Source: Emydura subglobosa
Lineage: Eukaryota; Chordata; Testudines; Chelidae
NCBI GenBank assembly: GCA_007922225.1
Contig: ML679946.1
Span: 94,370,759-94,434,758, forward strand
DNA: 64,000 nucleotides
Direction of reading: 5' to 3'
In this document: piece after piece, positions 44,892 to 55,275 of the stretch
Layout of the letters: every line of letters begins with the position of its first letter
How positions within the stretch are numbered: position 1 is the stretch's first letter
The notes under the pieces: generated by a model
Database searches by the model: none
What the model saw: the letters and a program-made list of their open reading frames with translations, nothing else
What the model was told of the DNA's origin: nothing
Program-made: the position numbers and the translations under genes

Positions 44892-46335
44892 ATAGGAACA
44901 GAACATAAGAATGGCTATGCTGGGTCAGATCAATGGTCCATCTAGCCCAGTATCTTGTCTTCCAATTGTGGCTGGTGACAGATGCTTCAGAGGGAATTAA
45001 CAGAACAGAGCAACTATCAAGTGATTCTATTCCTTTAGTCAGAGGTTAGGGACACCCAAACATGGGGTTGCATCCCTGACCATCTTGCTAATAGCCATTG
45101 ATGCACATATCCTCCATGAACTTATCTAATTCTTTTTTGAACCCAGTTATACATTTAGACTTCACAAAAAGCCCTCGCAACAAGTTGCACGGGTTGACTT
45201 TGCTTTGTGTGAAGTACTTCCTTATGTTAGTTTCAAACTGGCTGCCTATTAATTTCATTGGATGATCCCTAGTTCTTGTGTTATGTGAAGGGATAAAACA
45301 CTTCCTTATTCACTTCCTCCACACCATTCATGATTGTGTAGACCTCTATCATATCATCCCTTAGTTGTTCCTTTTCTAAGATGAACAGTCCAAGTCTCTT
45401 TGGTCTCTTCTTGTACGGAAGCTATATCTTTTTGTTGCTCTTTTCTGTACTTTTTCCAATTCTAATATATCTTTTTTGAGCTAGGCAGCCAGAACTGCAC
45501 ACAGTACCATAGATTTATATAGGGACATTGTAATACTTTCTGTCATATTATCTATCCCTTTCCTAATGGTTCCTAACATTCTGTTAGCTTGCATGACTGC
45601 TACTGAACATTGAGCAGATGTTTTCAGAGAAATATCCACGACTCCATCAAGATTGTTTTTTTCAGTTGTAATAGCTCATTTAGACCCCATCATTTTGCAT
45701 GTATTGTTGTGATTATTTTTTCCAGCGTGCATTATTTTGTTCTTATAAACATTGAATTTCATCTACCATTCTGTTGCCCAGCCACCCAGTTTTGCGAGAT
45801 CCCTTTGTAACTCTTTGCGGTCTGCTTTGGACTTATCTTGAGTAATTTTTATCATCTGTAAACATTGCCACCTCACTGTTTACCCCTTTTCCAGCTCATT
45901 GATGGATATGGTGAATGGCTTTGGTCCCAGTACAGATCATTAGAGGACCCCACTATTTATCTCTCTCCTTGTTGAAAAATGACAATTTATTCCTATGGTT
46001 ATACCTTTTTTTCCTATTTTAAAGCAATTACTAATCCATGAAAGGACCTTCCCTCTTATCCCATTACTGCTTACTTTGCTTAAGAACCTTTGTCAAAGGC
46101 TTTCTGAAAGTCCAAGTACACTATATGAATTGGATCATCCTTGTCTACATGCTTGTTGACACCTTCAAAGAATTCTAATAGATTGGTGAGGCATATTTTT
46201 CCTTTACAAAAGCTATGTTCACTCTTCCCCAGCATATCATCTATGTGTCTGAGAATTCTGTTCTTTACTATAGTTTCAACCAATTTGCTTGGTACTGAAG
46301 CTAGTCTTACCAGCCTATAACCTTCCTCCAGCTTT
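44892..46335 (-). mobile_element. CR1 LINE with RT remnant (minus strand)
   Basis: The 3' end lies at the left: gaacataagaatggctatgctggg (44899-44922), ggtccatctagcccagtatcttgtcttcc (44934-44962), then the 3' UTR and C-terminal region (attaatttcattggatgatccctagttcttg, 45248-45278). RT follows to about 46335, where similarity ends in ggctggtaagactagc (antisense). The 46080-46283 stretch encodes RT motif A. It is the longest minus-strand CR1 here, about 1.44 kb, and contains stops. Confidence 0.92.
46080..46283 (-). pseudogene. CR1 reverse-transcriptase motif A remnant
   Basis: A 67-residue open stretch: ILRHIDDMLGKSEHSFCKGK, then LTNLLEFFEGVNKHVDK, then IVYLDFQKAFDK at 46086-46121. These are the conserved CR1 RT blocks leading into motif A, with its catalytic aspartate present. 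The frame is lost after KAFDK. Confidence 0.85.
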
Positions 46336-46353
46336 ATTATAGTTCCAGAATTA

Positions 46354-46385
46354 TTCCAGAAGGGACGAGTTCCAGAAGGGACGAG
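46354..46385. repeat. 16-bp tandem duplication
   Basis: ttccagaagggacgag occurs twice back to back (46354-46369 and 46370-46385), right at the 5' truncation end of the CR1. It may be a scar of that insertion. Confidence 0.9.
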
Positions 46386-46490
46386 ACCCCTTCTCTACTA
46401 GATCTGCTCAGGACCATTATGGAATTGCTTTCTGCTTTTTTGTTATCAAACTGTTCCATCCCCTTCCTAAATTACAATAGTCTAGTGGAG

Positions 46491-47050
46491 AGGAAAGCTG
46501 TCACAGTCATTAACGTGCTAGAGTGGGACGGGGAAGACAGAAGTTCAATTCTTGGCCCTACCACAGACTTTTTGTGTGAATTGGAGAAGTCACTTAAGAT
46601 GGCATTTTCAGAAGTGCCTAAGGGACTGAGGATTTTCAGTAGAATCTGAGCTCTTAATTCACTTAGGGTGCAACAAAAAACCCACAGGACTGAGTCTCAA
46701 AGACTGAGTCAGTTGACTCAGGCTTGTAGGGGTCAAGCTTCAAGGCTAAAAATTGTAGTGTAGCTGTTCAGGCCTGGGCTCTGAGACCCTCCCCCTTTAT
46801 TAGGTCTCAGAGTCCAAGCGCCAGCTCACGCACAGATGTCTACACGGCAACATTTAGCTGGCCTGTGGGTCTTTTATTACAGTATAGATGTACACTTAGA
46901 TACTTTTGAAAATTCCAGCCTGAGTCATTCTGTGTTTTAGTGCCACATCTGCAAAATGAGGCTGATGGTACTTCTCTATAACACAGAGTTGTTGTGAGGA
47001 TTGATACTTTAAAGATTGTGACGTTATCAGATCTATGGCGGTGGGCATTC
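46491..47050 (+). repeat. SINE interrupted by a MITE
   Basis: Left half 46491-46574: gggacggggaagacagaagttcaattcttggccctaccacag and then gaattggagaagtcactta. Right half 46913-47050: gtgttttagtgccacatctgcaaaatgagg, then gttgttgtgaggattgatactttaaag. Both are the MIR/CORE-like SINE. The gap between halves falls at the usual cacttaa^cctctctgtgcctcag position. Confidence 0.7.
46575..46912. mobile_element. MITE inside the SINE, with another nested piece
   Basis: Left end gatggcattttcagaagtgcc and right end cttttgaaaattccagcc form rough inverted repeats of a reptilian MITE family, whose wording is gattttcagaagtg..cacttttgaaaat. A TAA at the left fits a 3-bp Harbinger-type duplication, with TGA at the right. 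A further foldable piece at about 46745-46860 (gtagctgttcaggcctgggctctgag..gatgtctacac) looks like a second, younger MITE. Confidence 0.55.
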
Positions 47051-48265
47051 TGCAGTTCTTTAGACAGAAGCAGACATTTGCCATGTGTGGATGCACTTTC
47101 CTCATAGTCTCCCTCCACCCCCTAAAGAGGAGATTATTTCGGATATAATTCTTGTCATGAGTTTATTCTCTTTCCATGTGATGTATGACACCTTTTACAC
47201 AAATTAAACACGAGCATAGAATACTCAGAGCGGTGGAGCACCTAATTTACCACAGGCCACAGCTTCTTCTTCTCATACATGTACCACCTACAATACAATG
47301 CCAGTAGCTTTCAAGAGCCAGTGTGTAACTTCACTGTCTCAATCTGCCTTGATTGTACAGTCGGTGCTTTGAACTATATTTATATGGCAGAGAAGGGGGC
47401 CCCGATGCCGTCTCTGGCACACTTCCCAAATCAAACTTGATTTATTTTTGATTGGAAGTGGCCATTTCTACCGCCACTGAAATTACCACATCCTTAAACC
47501 CACATCAAACTGATTCTATGAAGTGAGCCCTCTTCTCCCTTTTGACTGTCTCTCACCGCTTGGATGAAGAGGAGAGTCTTCTCAGAATGAAATAGATCCC
47601 TGAGATTCATTCTCATTGCACAGAAAGTTTCAGAATATCAAGTGCTCAATTGTTGTTAGTGTGGCTTCACGGCCGCAATGACTCCTGCTGCAGCTCTTCT
47701 GCACTCGTTGCCCTGTAAGTGTAAATCTAATGGGTCTAAGGCCTCAGCCCACACGTGAGTGGGATGTGGAAGGGGCTGCAGGAGGTCGCAGATTCAGAGT
47801 GACCCCCGGAAGCATGCTTTTCAGTGCCACTGGGAGAGTGCAGTGGACAATCCCTCGCCATGTAGCCATGTGTGTTGATCTGCTAAGCATTAAGGCAAGG
47901 CTATAACTGCACCCTTGCTCTACTCCCCTCCCCACCAGCCACTTTGGGAGAGGCTACCACTACTGGCAGATCTAGTCATATGCTGCCTACTCACTTGGTG
48001 TCTTTCAGCTGCACAGGTATACAAGGGGGAAGGCTTCTCATGTCCTTGTCCCTGTGTAAGTCCCCCAACCCTGCCTACAGCCTGTAAAAATCTGGCCAAA
48101 GTGATTCTTTCTATCCGTGTCAAACACACACAGGGACAACAGATAGTCTTCAAAAGAATGAATTACTGAGGATGTTGGCATGGCTGTGGCTGAACAACTA
48201 ACATCCGTACAGCGCTTCCAGGATGCAAAGCGCTAGAGAAGTCCAAAAAATATTTTATCACAAAA
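47051..48265. other. Unique sequence, no gene recognised
   Basis: A somewhat GC-richer stretch (47640-48130). Antisense-paired frames at 47744-48169 mirror each other and carry no domain. No CpG-island-like promoter or splice structure was convincing. Confidence 0.5.
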
Positions 48266-48269
48266 GATT

Positions 48270-48485
48270 GTGATCTAGGCACGTGAGTGGGAGCTGGCAG
48301 CTCCTGAGTCCTAATCGATCTTCTCTACGACCTCTTTCTGTGAGCTTGTGCATGTAACTTAATCTCTCCTTGGCAGCTTCCGATCTGTAAGATATGGGCA
48401 ATAATACTTACAGAAGTCGCCTGCCTCATATGGCTATTGTGGGGATTAATGTTTTTGAAGATAGACAGATATAAATGCTACATGT
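48270..48485 (+). repeat. MIR/CORE-like SINE copy
   Basis: Core segments cttaatctctccttggcagcttccgatctgtaagatatgggcaataatac (48358-48408) and catatggctattgtggggattaatg (48427-48451), then tail-proximal gatagacagatataaatgct. Just upstream, 48208-48236 (gtacagcgcttccaggatgcaaagcgct) looks like a tail segment of another copy. Confidence 0.7.
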
Positions 48486-50274
48486 TACTAGCATTTCTTT
48501 AAGGCATTCGCTCTGATGATTTCTCTTGAGACGCTTCAAATGAATATTACACTGGAATGCTGCCATTAGGATCAAACTGAGCAGCATGCTCCTCTGTTGC
48601 TGATTCCATCCAAATGAGCCACATATGCAGGTGCATGAAACAATGAGCTTCCCAAATCTGCCATGAGCAGAAGCAGAATCTCTTCCTTATAAGGACAGAG
48701 TATATGCCGGCAGACGTTTTAATGGCTAGCCAGGTCAGTTAAGATATAATTGGCTCTAACTGGGATGCCTGCAAAAGTCACCAGCTTTATTTGCAGCCCA
48801 GTAGCTCTTGGAAGGGCGTGAAATTCCTTCCTGCCTTTGAAAACATCAAACAATAGCAAAAAAGTCATTCCATCTGATGCTCATACGGTCTAAAATCCTA
48901 ATGATCAGTAGGCGAAAGGAACAAACATAGCATTACCAGTGTAAGAACTGATCTCCTAACCTGAGTGATCATTACAAGTGAGGACTGATAAAAGTGAATT
49001 CCATTGTAGCAAGACATACTCCTACAAAATGTTTTTTTTTTTTTTTTAAAGAATTTAAAAATATTGACAGAAGCCTAAAAGTGACCGTGTATGCCCAATA
49101 TGAGACACTTGATTTTTATGAGGGTAGGTGCTTGACACTTTCTGAAAATTGGGCTCTTTTAAAGTGTCTTAGATTTGGATCCAGAACTTGAGACACCGAA
49201 AATCATTCATCGCTTTGGAATATGTGGACTAGAGCCTATGTTAAACCATCAACACCTTAAATTCCTTTTCTTAGAGGCTGTTGGCAAAATAGCTTCAATT
49301 AGGAGCAGGCCTACTAAACATTCAGGGCACATGAAACAAGGTCTATCAATCAAACAAAAGGGCAGTGAAATGAAATACTATAGCTACATGTTTATGAAAG
49401 ACGTATGGCTCTTAGTAACAGTTCTCTGGGTAGTTTTCTGCAGCAGACCTCACATATAGTCAGACTTGGCCCTGAGGGTGACTCCAAAGGGTGATAATGT
49501 TTTCCACTTGGCAGCTGATTCACTAATCATTTTTCCTCTCTTGAGCGGAATGAAGAGGACTGTACTGTTGCATAGAAAAGTCTTTTATCAAAACTTGCCA
49601 TCATCAATCTTAATCCTTAATATTTTGAACCTAGCTCTTGATTTATGAAGACTTGCACTGCCAAAAAGAAGCCCCTGATGAGCAAAGTTGAGAATAGCCC
49701 TTTTTAATCAGGCATTTCTACCAAAAGATAGTCGCAGTCTCAAACATTATGGGGAATATTTGAATATTAAGAGTCAGTCATTTTCCCCAGCCGTTAACTC
49801 TGAAATATATTGGATGGGCTTTATACTTCTATTTACATTATACCCATCACCATAGTATGTGAGCACTTTCCAGAGATGCATTCCGTGACATGTCTGGTAT
49901 CTGCCACACACAGTGCCTTCTCCATTCCTCTTAAGGTTCTGGGATAGCAATAAAGTGCTATGGAACAAAGAGAATCAGGTTGTAAGACAAACGCACCAGT
50001 AAATGGGTGAGTTTTCATAGGTAACTGGCTGAAACTTCTGTAGATTCCAGTTCAAGATACAAATGATCCAATATGACACACTTCAGGATATATTTACAAA
50101 ATAGTGAATTCTATTTGGTATGTATGTCAGCTTACCTTATGGAATTAGAGCTACATGATTGAAAATGTTCAAAGTGGGTGAAAATACTTCTATGAATGTT
50201 CCCACTCGGTAACAACCATAATGTAACTAATTTTGACATCCTGGAGGGAGTTGGGGAAATACCAAACAAGCCCA
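48486..50274. other. Mostly unique sequence with one MITE relative
   Basis: A relative of the MITE seen at 46.6 and 51.56 kb lies at about 49080-49215 (aaaagtgaccgtg .. gacactttctgaaaattgggc .. aacttgagacaccgaaaatcattc). A poly-T tract lies at 49031-49047. No gene recognised. Confidence 0.5.
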
Positions 50275-50277
50275 CTA

Positions 50278-51455
50278 CAGTAACATTTAACTAAGCAGTC
50301 ATGGGATTAGAAGGAAGGTCCTTTCATGGATCAAAAAATGGTTAAAAGACAGGACACAAAAGGTAGGAATAAATGGTCAGTTTTCAGAATGGAGAGAGGT
50401 AAATAGCACTGCCCCCAGGGTTCTGTACTGGAACCAGTGCTGCTCAGCATTTTCATAAATGATCTGGAAAAAGGAGTAAACAGTGAGGTGGCAAAATCTG
50501 CAGATGATACAAAACTACTCAAGATAGATAAGTGCAAAGTTAACTGTGAAGAGTCACAAAGGAATCTCACCACAACTAGGTGACTGGGCAACAAAATGGC
50601 TGATGAAATTCAATGTTGATAAATGCAAAGTAATGCACACTGGAAAACATAATCCCAACTATACAAACAAAATGGTGAGGTCTAAATTATCTGTTACCAC
50701 TCAAGAAACAGATCTTGGAGTCATTGTGGATAGTTCTCTGAAAACATCTGCTCAATATGCAGCAGCAGTCAAAAAAACTAACAGAATATTAAGAACCATT
50801 GGAACAGGAATAAATAATAAGATATTAAATATCATCATATATAAAAATATAAATCCATGGTACACCCACATCTTGAATTCTGCGTGAGGTTCCATCTCAG
50901 AAAAAGATATATTTGAATTGGAAAAGTGTTCAGCTTGGAAAAGAGATGAGTAAGAGAGGATATGCTAGAGGTCTATAAAATCATGAATTGTGTGGAGAAA
51001 GTGAATAAGGAAGTGTTATTTACCCCTTCAGATGACACAAGACCCAGGGGTCACGCAATGAAATTAATAAGCAGCAGATTTAAAGCAAACACAAGGAAGT
51101 ACTTCTTCACACAAAGCACAGTCAACTTGTGGACCTTGTTTCCAGGGGATGTTGTGAAGGCCAAATGTATTACTGGGTTAAAAAAAGAATTACATAGAAG
51201 TTCCTGAAAGACAGGTCAATCAATGCCTATTAGCCAAGATGGTCAGGGATGCAAGCCCATGCTCTGGCTGTCTCTAAACCCCTGGGTGCCAGATGCTGGG
51301 ACTGGACAACAGGGGATGGATCACTTGATAATTGCCCTGTTCCATTCATTCTCTTTGAAACATCTGCCATTGGCCATTGCTGGAAGACAGGTTACTTCCC
51401 TAGATGAACCACTGGTCTGACCCAGTATGGCCATTCTTGCGTTCACTTTTCTATG
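50278..51455 (+). mobile_element. CR1 LINE, RT C-terminal half to 3' end
   Basis: Starts in RT (ctaagcagtcatgggattag, 50292-50311) and runs through the catalytic box, reading SADDTKLL (50497-50520), to the 3' end gacccagtatggccattcttgcgttc (51419-51444). The catalytic aspartates are kept here, unlike in the CR1 copies at 4.9 and 34.7 kb. Frameshifts (e.g. near 50570 and 50885) still break the gene. Of the CR1 copies here it looks among the least diverged. Confidence 0.93.
50546..50887 (+). pseudogene. CR1 reverse-transcriptase C-terminal remnant
   Basis: A 113-residue open stretch: [20 protein letters not shown], then TDLGVIVDSSLKTSAQYAAA, then VKKTNRILRTIGTGI. It is the thumb-side part of CR1 RT, the same region as at 5.0 kb. 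It ends in a stop in the LEFC-type block. Confidence 0.87.
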
Positions 51456-51850
51456 AGAGGATGGTCTTGTGGATAAAGCACAGATGGGCACGTGAGAGAG
51501 CTAGATTCTGTTCCCAGATCTGTCAGCTTCTTCCTATAACCCTGGCCAGTCACTAAGGTCTAAATTTTCAGACATGAGTGTCTCTGTTTACTAGTTCCCA
51601 GCTTTCAGACATCTTGGGCTTGAAGTGAATGAGATCTATGGGTGCTCAGCACCTCTGAAAACCAGGTAAGGGCCATCTCAAATTGCCCTTCCAAAATTAG
51701 TGGTTACTTTGGAAAATGTGGCACTACCCTCTCAGTGCCTCATTTCCCCATCTGTTACATGAGGACAATACTTCCATGAATCACTGGATTGTTGTGAGGC
51801 CTGATTCATGAATGCTCGTCAAGTGCTCTAACACCCTTGGGTGGTGTGTG
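51456..51850 (+). repeat. SINE interrupted by a MITE
   Basis: SINE left half 51456-51556 (gatggtcttgtggataaagc, then ccagatctgtcagcttcttcc, then ggccagtcac). Right half from about 51723 (ctctcagtgcctcatttcccc, then gttacatgaggacaatac, then gattgttgtgaggcctg). Between them, 51557-51722, sits a MITE. Confidence 0.72.
51557..51722. mobile_element. MITE inside the SINE
   Basis: The left end aaggtctaaattttcagacatg and right end ttactttggaaaatgtgg form rough terminal inverted repeats. TAA at the left and TAC at the right fit a worn 3-bp TAA duplication, as Harbinger-type elements make. It is a relative of the insert at 46575-46912, at the same SINE position. No coding region. Confidence 0.6.
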
Positions 51851-51909
51851 CTCTGTTTCTGTCATGTATCATTGTTCTGCCCTGTTAAAAAAATAAGTAG
51901 TGATAGGAA

Positions 51910-52090
51910 TAGTGTTGTGTAGGCCTGGTGCAGTGATTGGGGCCTGGGAGAGAGGAGATCTGTGTTCTGTTCTTGCTTTGCCATTGACCAGCTATGTGAC
52001 CTTTGCCAAGGACTTCATTCCTGTTCCAGTTCACCCATCTGTAAAAAGGGGGTAATGACACTTACCTGCCTTTGTAAAGCAGCACACGGA
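51910..52090 (+). repeat. MIR/CORE-like SINE copy
   Basis: Head gcctggtgcagtgattggggcctgggagag (51922-51951), core ttgctttgccattgaccagctatgtgacc (51974-52002), then ccatctgtaaaaagggggtaatgac (52027-52051). Confidence 0.78.
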
Positions 52091-52719
52091 GAACCTCGAC
52101 TGGAAGATGCAGAAGGTTTAAAAGGGTAAAAGTCCTGCTACTGCAAGCCATCCGCATGACTTCCTAGGGAGCTCTGAGCAAGGAAAGGTTTGCTCAGGAT
52201 CAGGCTCAAAACGACATATTCCACCCCTGAAAAAGGATAAGACAGAGAAATACTGTAACAATTTCATTTCTTCTGGGAGCTCAGAGGAACAAGCTGTGTA
52301 TAAATTCTCCACTCCAGATGTCTGCACAGCACTCATATATGACCCTTAATGGTAAAAAAATACTTCTGTATTTTCTTTAGGGCTAGGTTTATTGAACACT
52401 ATCTACACTATTCTAAGGAGATCAACACTGTATTTCTTTTGCTTTGGATAGACAGGTGCTTTAGCAAGTCCTGCCTGATTTTAACAACACAGGTTTTCCT
52501 TTCTACTGTAAGCTATTACTGAGGCAAATAAATGAATATGGCTCAATAAAGAATTAGAGATTTATAATAAGAACAGCAATTGCAGTTACACTCGCTAGGA
52601 TGAAAAGTATAAGGGCCATTTATGTTCAATCTTTAGGGCGAACACTGATCAATAGCTGGAATTAGGAGAAAACTTCTCCCTTGTCCTCATTGGTGTTAGG
52701 GCTTAATGCCTTTTTCTGT

Positions 52720-52930
52720 GGTGGGAGAGGATGGTCCTGTTAGGGTGCCAGCCTGTGCCTTGGCAGATCCATAGTCATTTCCCTGCTCTGCCATAGACTT
52801 CCCGTGTGACCTTGGGCATGGCACTTAGTTTGGCTCTATGCATCAGTTCCCCATCTGTAAAATGCGGATTATAGCACTTTCCTACATTACAGGGGTGTGG
52901 TGAGGATAAATGTATTGAAGAATGTGAGAT
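52720..52930 (+). repeat. MIR/CORE-like SINE copy
   Basis: Head gatggtcctgttagggtgccagcc (52731-52754), core ttccctgctctgccatagacttcccgtgtgaccttgggc (52779-52817), then ccccatctgtaaaatgcgg (52849-52867) and a gtggtgaggataaatg segment (52898-52913). It is the clearest core among the copies here. Confidence 0.82.
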
Positions 52931-53394
52931 GTTCAGCTATTGTAGCAACAGAGGCCATAAAAATTCCACAAATAGTTTGGTACGCTGTCTCCAATATTGG
53001 TGAATACCCTAGCACTGAGATAGTCTGGCTCCACTTCAGTGTCAAAATTATAACTCATACCCACAAACTTTATTTGAATAATATATATTATGGATAGGCC
53101 CAAGTCATGAAATTTAGATGAGGAACTGCAACTTCTCCAACGTTTGGGAGATTTGGTGCTCTGATCTGACCCATTTCAGAGATAGGTCACATCCATGCTA
53201 TTTGGCTCTCCTTTTAAACCAACGGCACCAAGAGGACTATATGAATGGAGAGAAATTACGGAGGAAGAAGCAACAAAAGTGAGTGAGTCTTGGACAAGAA
53301 AGGAGATCGGAGTCAAAGGGGATGTTATAGCTGGCAGCATCAGCTAGGAAAGATAGTGAGACCCACTGGTAAGGAAAAGGGAGAGGAAACATCA
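52931..53394. other. Unique sequence, no gene recognised
   Basis: No repeat or exon supported; AT-rich with no notable frame. It may include the body of the CR1 whose 3' end follows, but I cannot align it. Confidence 0.45.
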
Positions 53395-53470
53395 GGGAAG
53401 TCCTATGGCTTGCGTTATGCAGGTCAGATTAGAAGATCACCGAGCTTCCTTCTGCCTTGGAATCTATGAA
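53395..53470 (+). mobile_element. CR1 LINE 3' tip
   Basis: gtcctatggcttgcgttatgcaggtcag, then agatcaccgagcttccttctgccttggaatctatgaaa. This is the final ~70 bases of a CR1 3' UTR, ending in the typical aatctatgaa word. Confidence 0.75.
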
Positions 53471-54829
53471 AGAGTTTATTATTAAAAATAAGAAAAATGT
53501 AAATAAAATACAATTCTTTAAAAATTCATTTGATTACTATTATATTATTAGAGAACATGACTTAAAAAACCATTCCTGGATAGCATTGTATTACTACTAT
53601 TACATACACACAGCCCTGATGCATTGCTACCTGTGTTCCCTACTACCTGCTAGTCAATGCTTTGCTGCTAAGCTGTGACATATTTCTTGAAAATATGCTG
53701 CCACCTAGAGGATTTACCTTAGGTAGTTCTGTCCTGAAAAATAAAACAAAACCTCAATATGGTGAGTTGAGATTATATGCTTTTCACTTCACTTATGCAA
53801 CCAGTATAAAAAGAATTGGCTCCAGAACCTGATACCTTTACTCACCTTGAATCATTGTTCATTTTTTAGAAATCCCGTTGACTTTAGTGGGGCTTCTTGT
53901 GGAGTGAGGTGAGATCATGAGTATCAGAACGTAACCAATATCGTTTATGCTGCATCTCCTCCGGTGCTTATTAAAGACTGCTGTTTCTTTCGAGTTAGGC
54001 TTCCAACTCCCACTGAAGTTCTGACTCCTTTGAAACTCCCACCCCTAAACTTTAAAACAAAGACGTCTGCAGCTCTTAGATCAGGCTCTTTGACTTTCTG
54101 ACAGAATATTGTTGCATTACCACTTTTATTTTAGCTTGGAAATATAGAAAATCTAAGGGGCTTGCTGCCACAGATAGCACTGGTCAATGCAAGGGCATCC
54201 TACAGCCTGAAACTCCAAAGAGCAAAGCATAGTATGCAGAATACTTTTTTATCCTCTGCTGCACTGAGGAACTCATCAATATAATTCATCAGTAGCTGAG
54301 TCACTTTACACATTTTCACCCTGGATCAGCTAGAGTTTCTTTACATTCATTCTATCACCAAAGCTTCCCTTGGGAAAATATCTCATTAGAGAGGAACCTG
54401 AATCAAAACCTGAGATCTGAACACCCTCAAAATGTAGATACGGCTCTGAACTTTGCTGCTCGTCCCTCTTTCTGTATCTTTAGAGGCAGCGAGTGTAAAC
54501 AACAAATGGAGGAAAGGGACTGAGGGAGGAATAGGATTGTGGGATGACATTCCTTGTCTTTTAGAAGCATTTCTGCATGTTTTTATTGTTTGTATACCTC
54601 TGTTTCTAAGCTGTTGGTTTTCAGTCTGTTTCAAAATCTCTTCCTATTCTGTCTCCTTTGCACTGTTCCTATGACCCACAGGGGACAGGATCCCACCTTG
54701 ACTCTTCTGCTGAGAATATCCCAGTACAGGGAGTCCCAAATGGATGTAGAGCCAGCTGAATTGGTTCCTACACCATCCTTACTTCAGCTCCTAACACTTG
54801 TGGGGATTGGGGAGGGTCATGTGAGGTGA
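53471..54829. other. AT-rich unique sequence, no gene recognised
   Basis: Frames at 54386-54829 on both strands mirror each other and have no domain. No repeat recognised. Confidence 0.5.
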
Positions 54830-55275
54830 TGAGTCATACCTGAACTAGCTTTTGACTAACCCAGGTGCCAGGATGAGTAATTCCTGTGTTAGGCTCCAGC
54901 CAATCCACAAGCCAGGAACTGGTCTGGAGACTCTCAGAGAAGGTATATAAGCCTCACAGACAACACAGCTGCTGAGTCTGCTCAGTGTTGTTTTGTGGCT
55001 TGGAATTCTCCTCTCCCTGAGGTTTTAGCCTGCCCTGACTCCAGCCTAGCTCTCAGCCTTACACTTGTCTTGTTCCAGCCCTGCTTTTGCCTCCTGATTC
55101 TAGCTCTGTCCCTAGACCTGACCATCCTTGCCTCAGTTTCAGACAGGTCAGAGGAGTGGCTGGAATGCACTGCATTCTTGGTTTGCTCATCTGGCAAACT
55201 GTTGCTTACAGACTGTTGCCAACTAGTGCAAATTAGAGCAGCCTGGAGGCTGCTCTAGCCTTTGTTGGGTCCTGG
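54830..55275 (+). mobile_element. LTR-like block with CCAAT and TATA boxes
   Basis: CCAAT box at about 54899-54903 (gccaatcc) and TATA box ggtatataagcc at 54942-54953, about 40 bases apart. A pyrimidine-rich stretch of repeated ctgactcc/ctagctctg-type words follows (55030-55135), as in a common reptilian LTR family and in the insert at 34995-35420. Paired ends and a target duplication were not found, so the limits are approximate. A host promoter is the alternative but less likely. Confidence 0.55.

Noticed and set aside
37622..46335. The two minus-strand CR1 copies as one CR1 split by the L1-like element
   Set aside because: The second copy begins again at its own 3' end (44892) and repeats regions already present in the first, so they are separate insertions.
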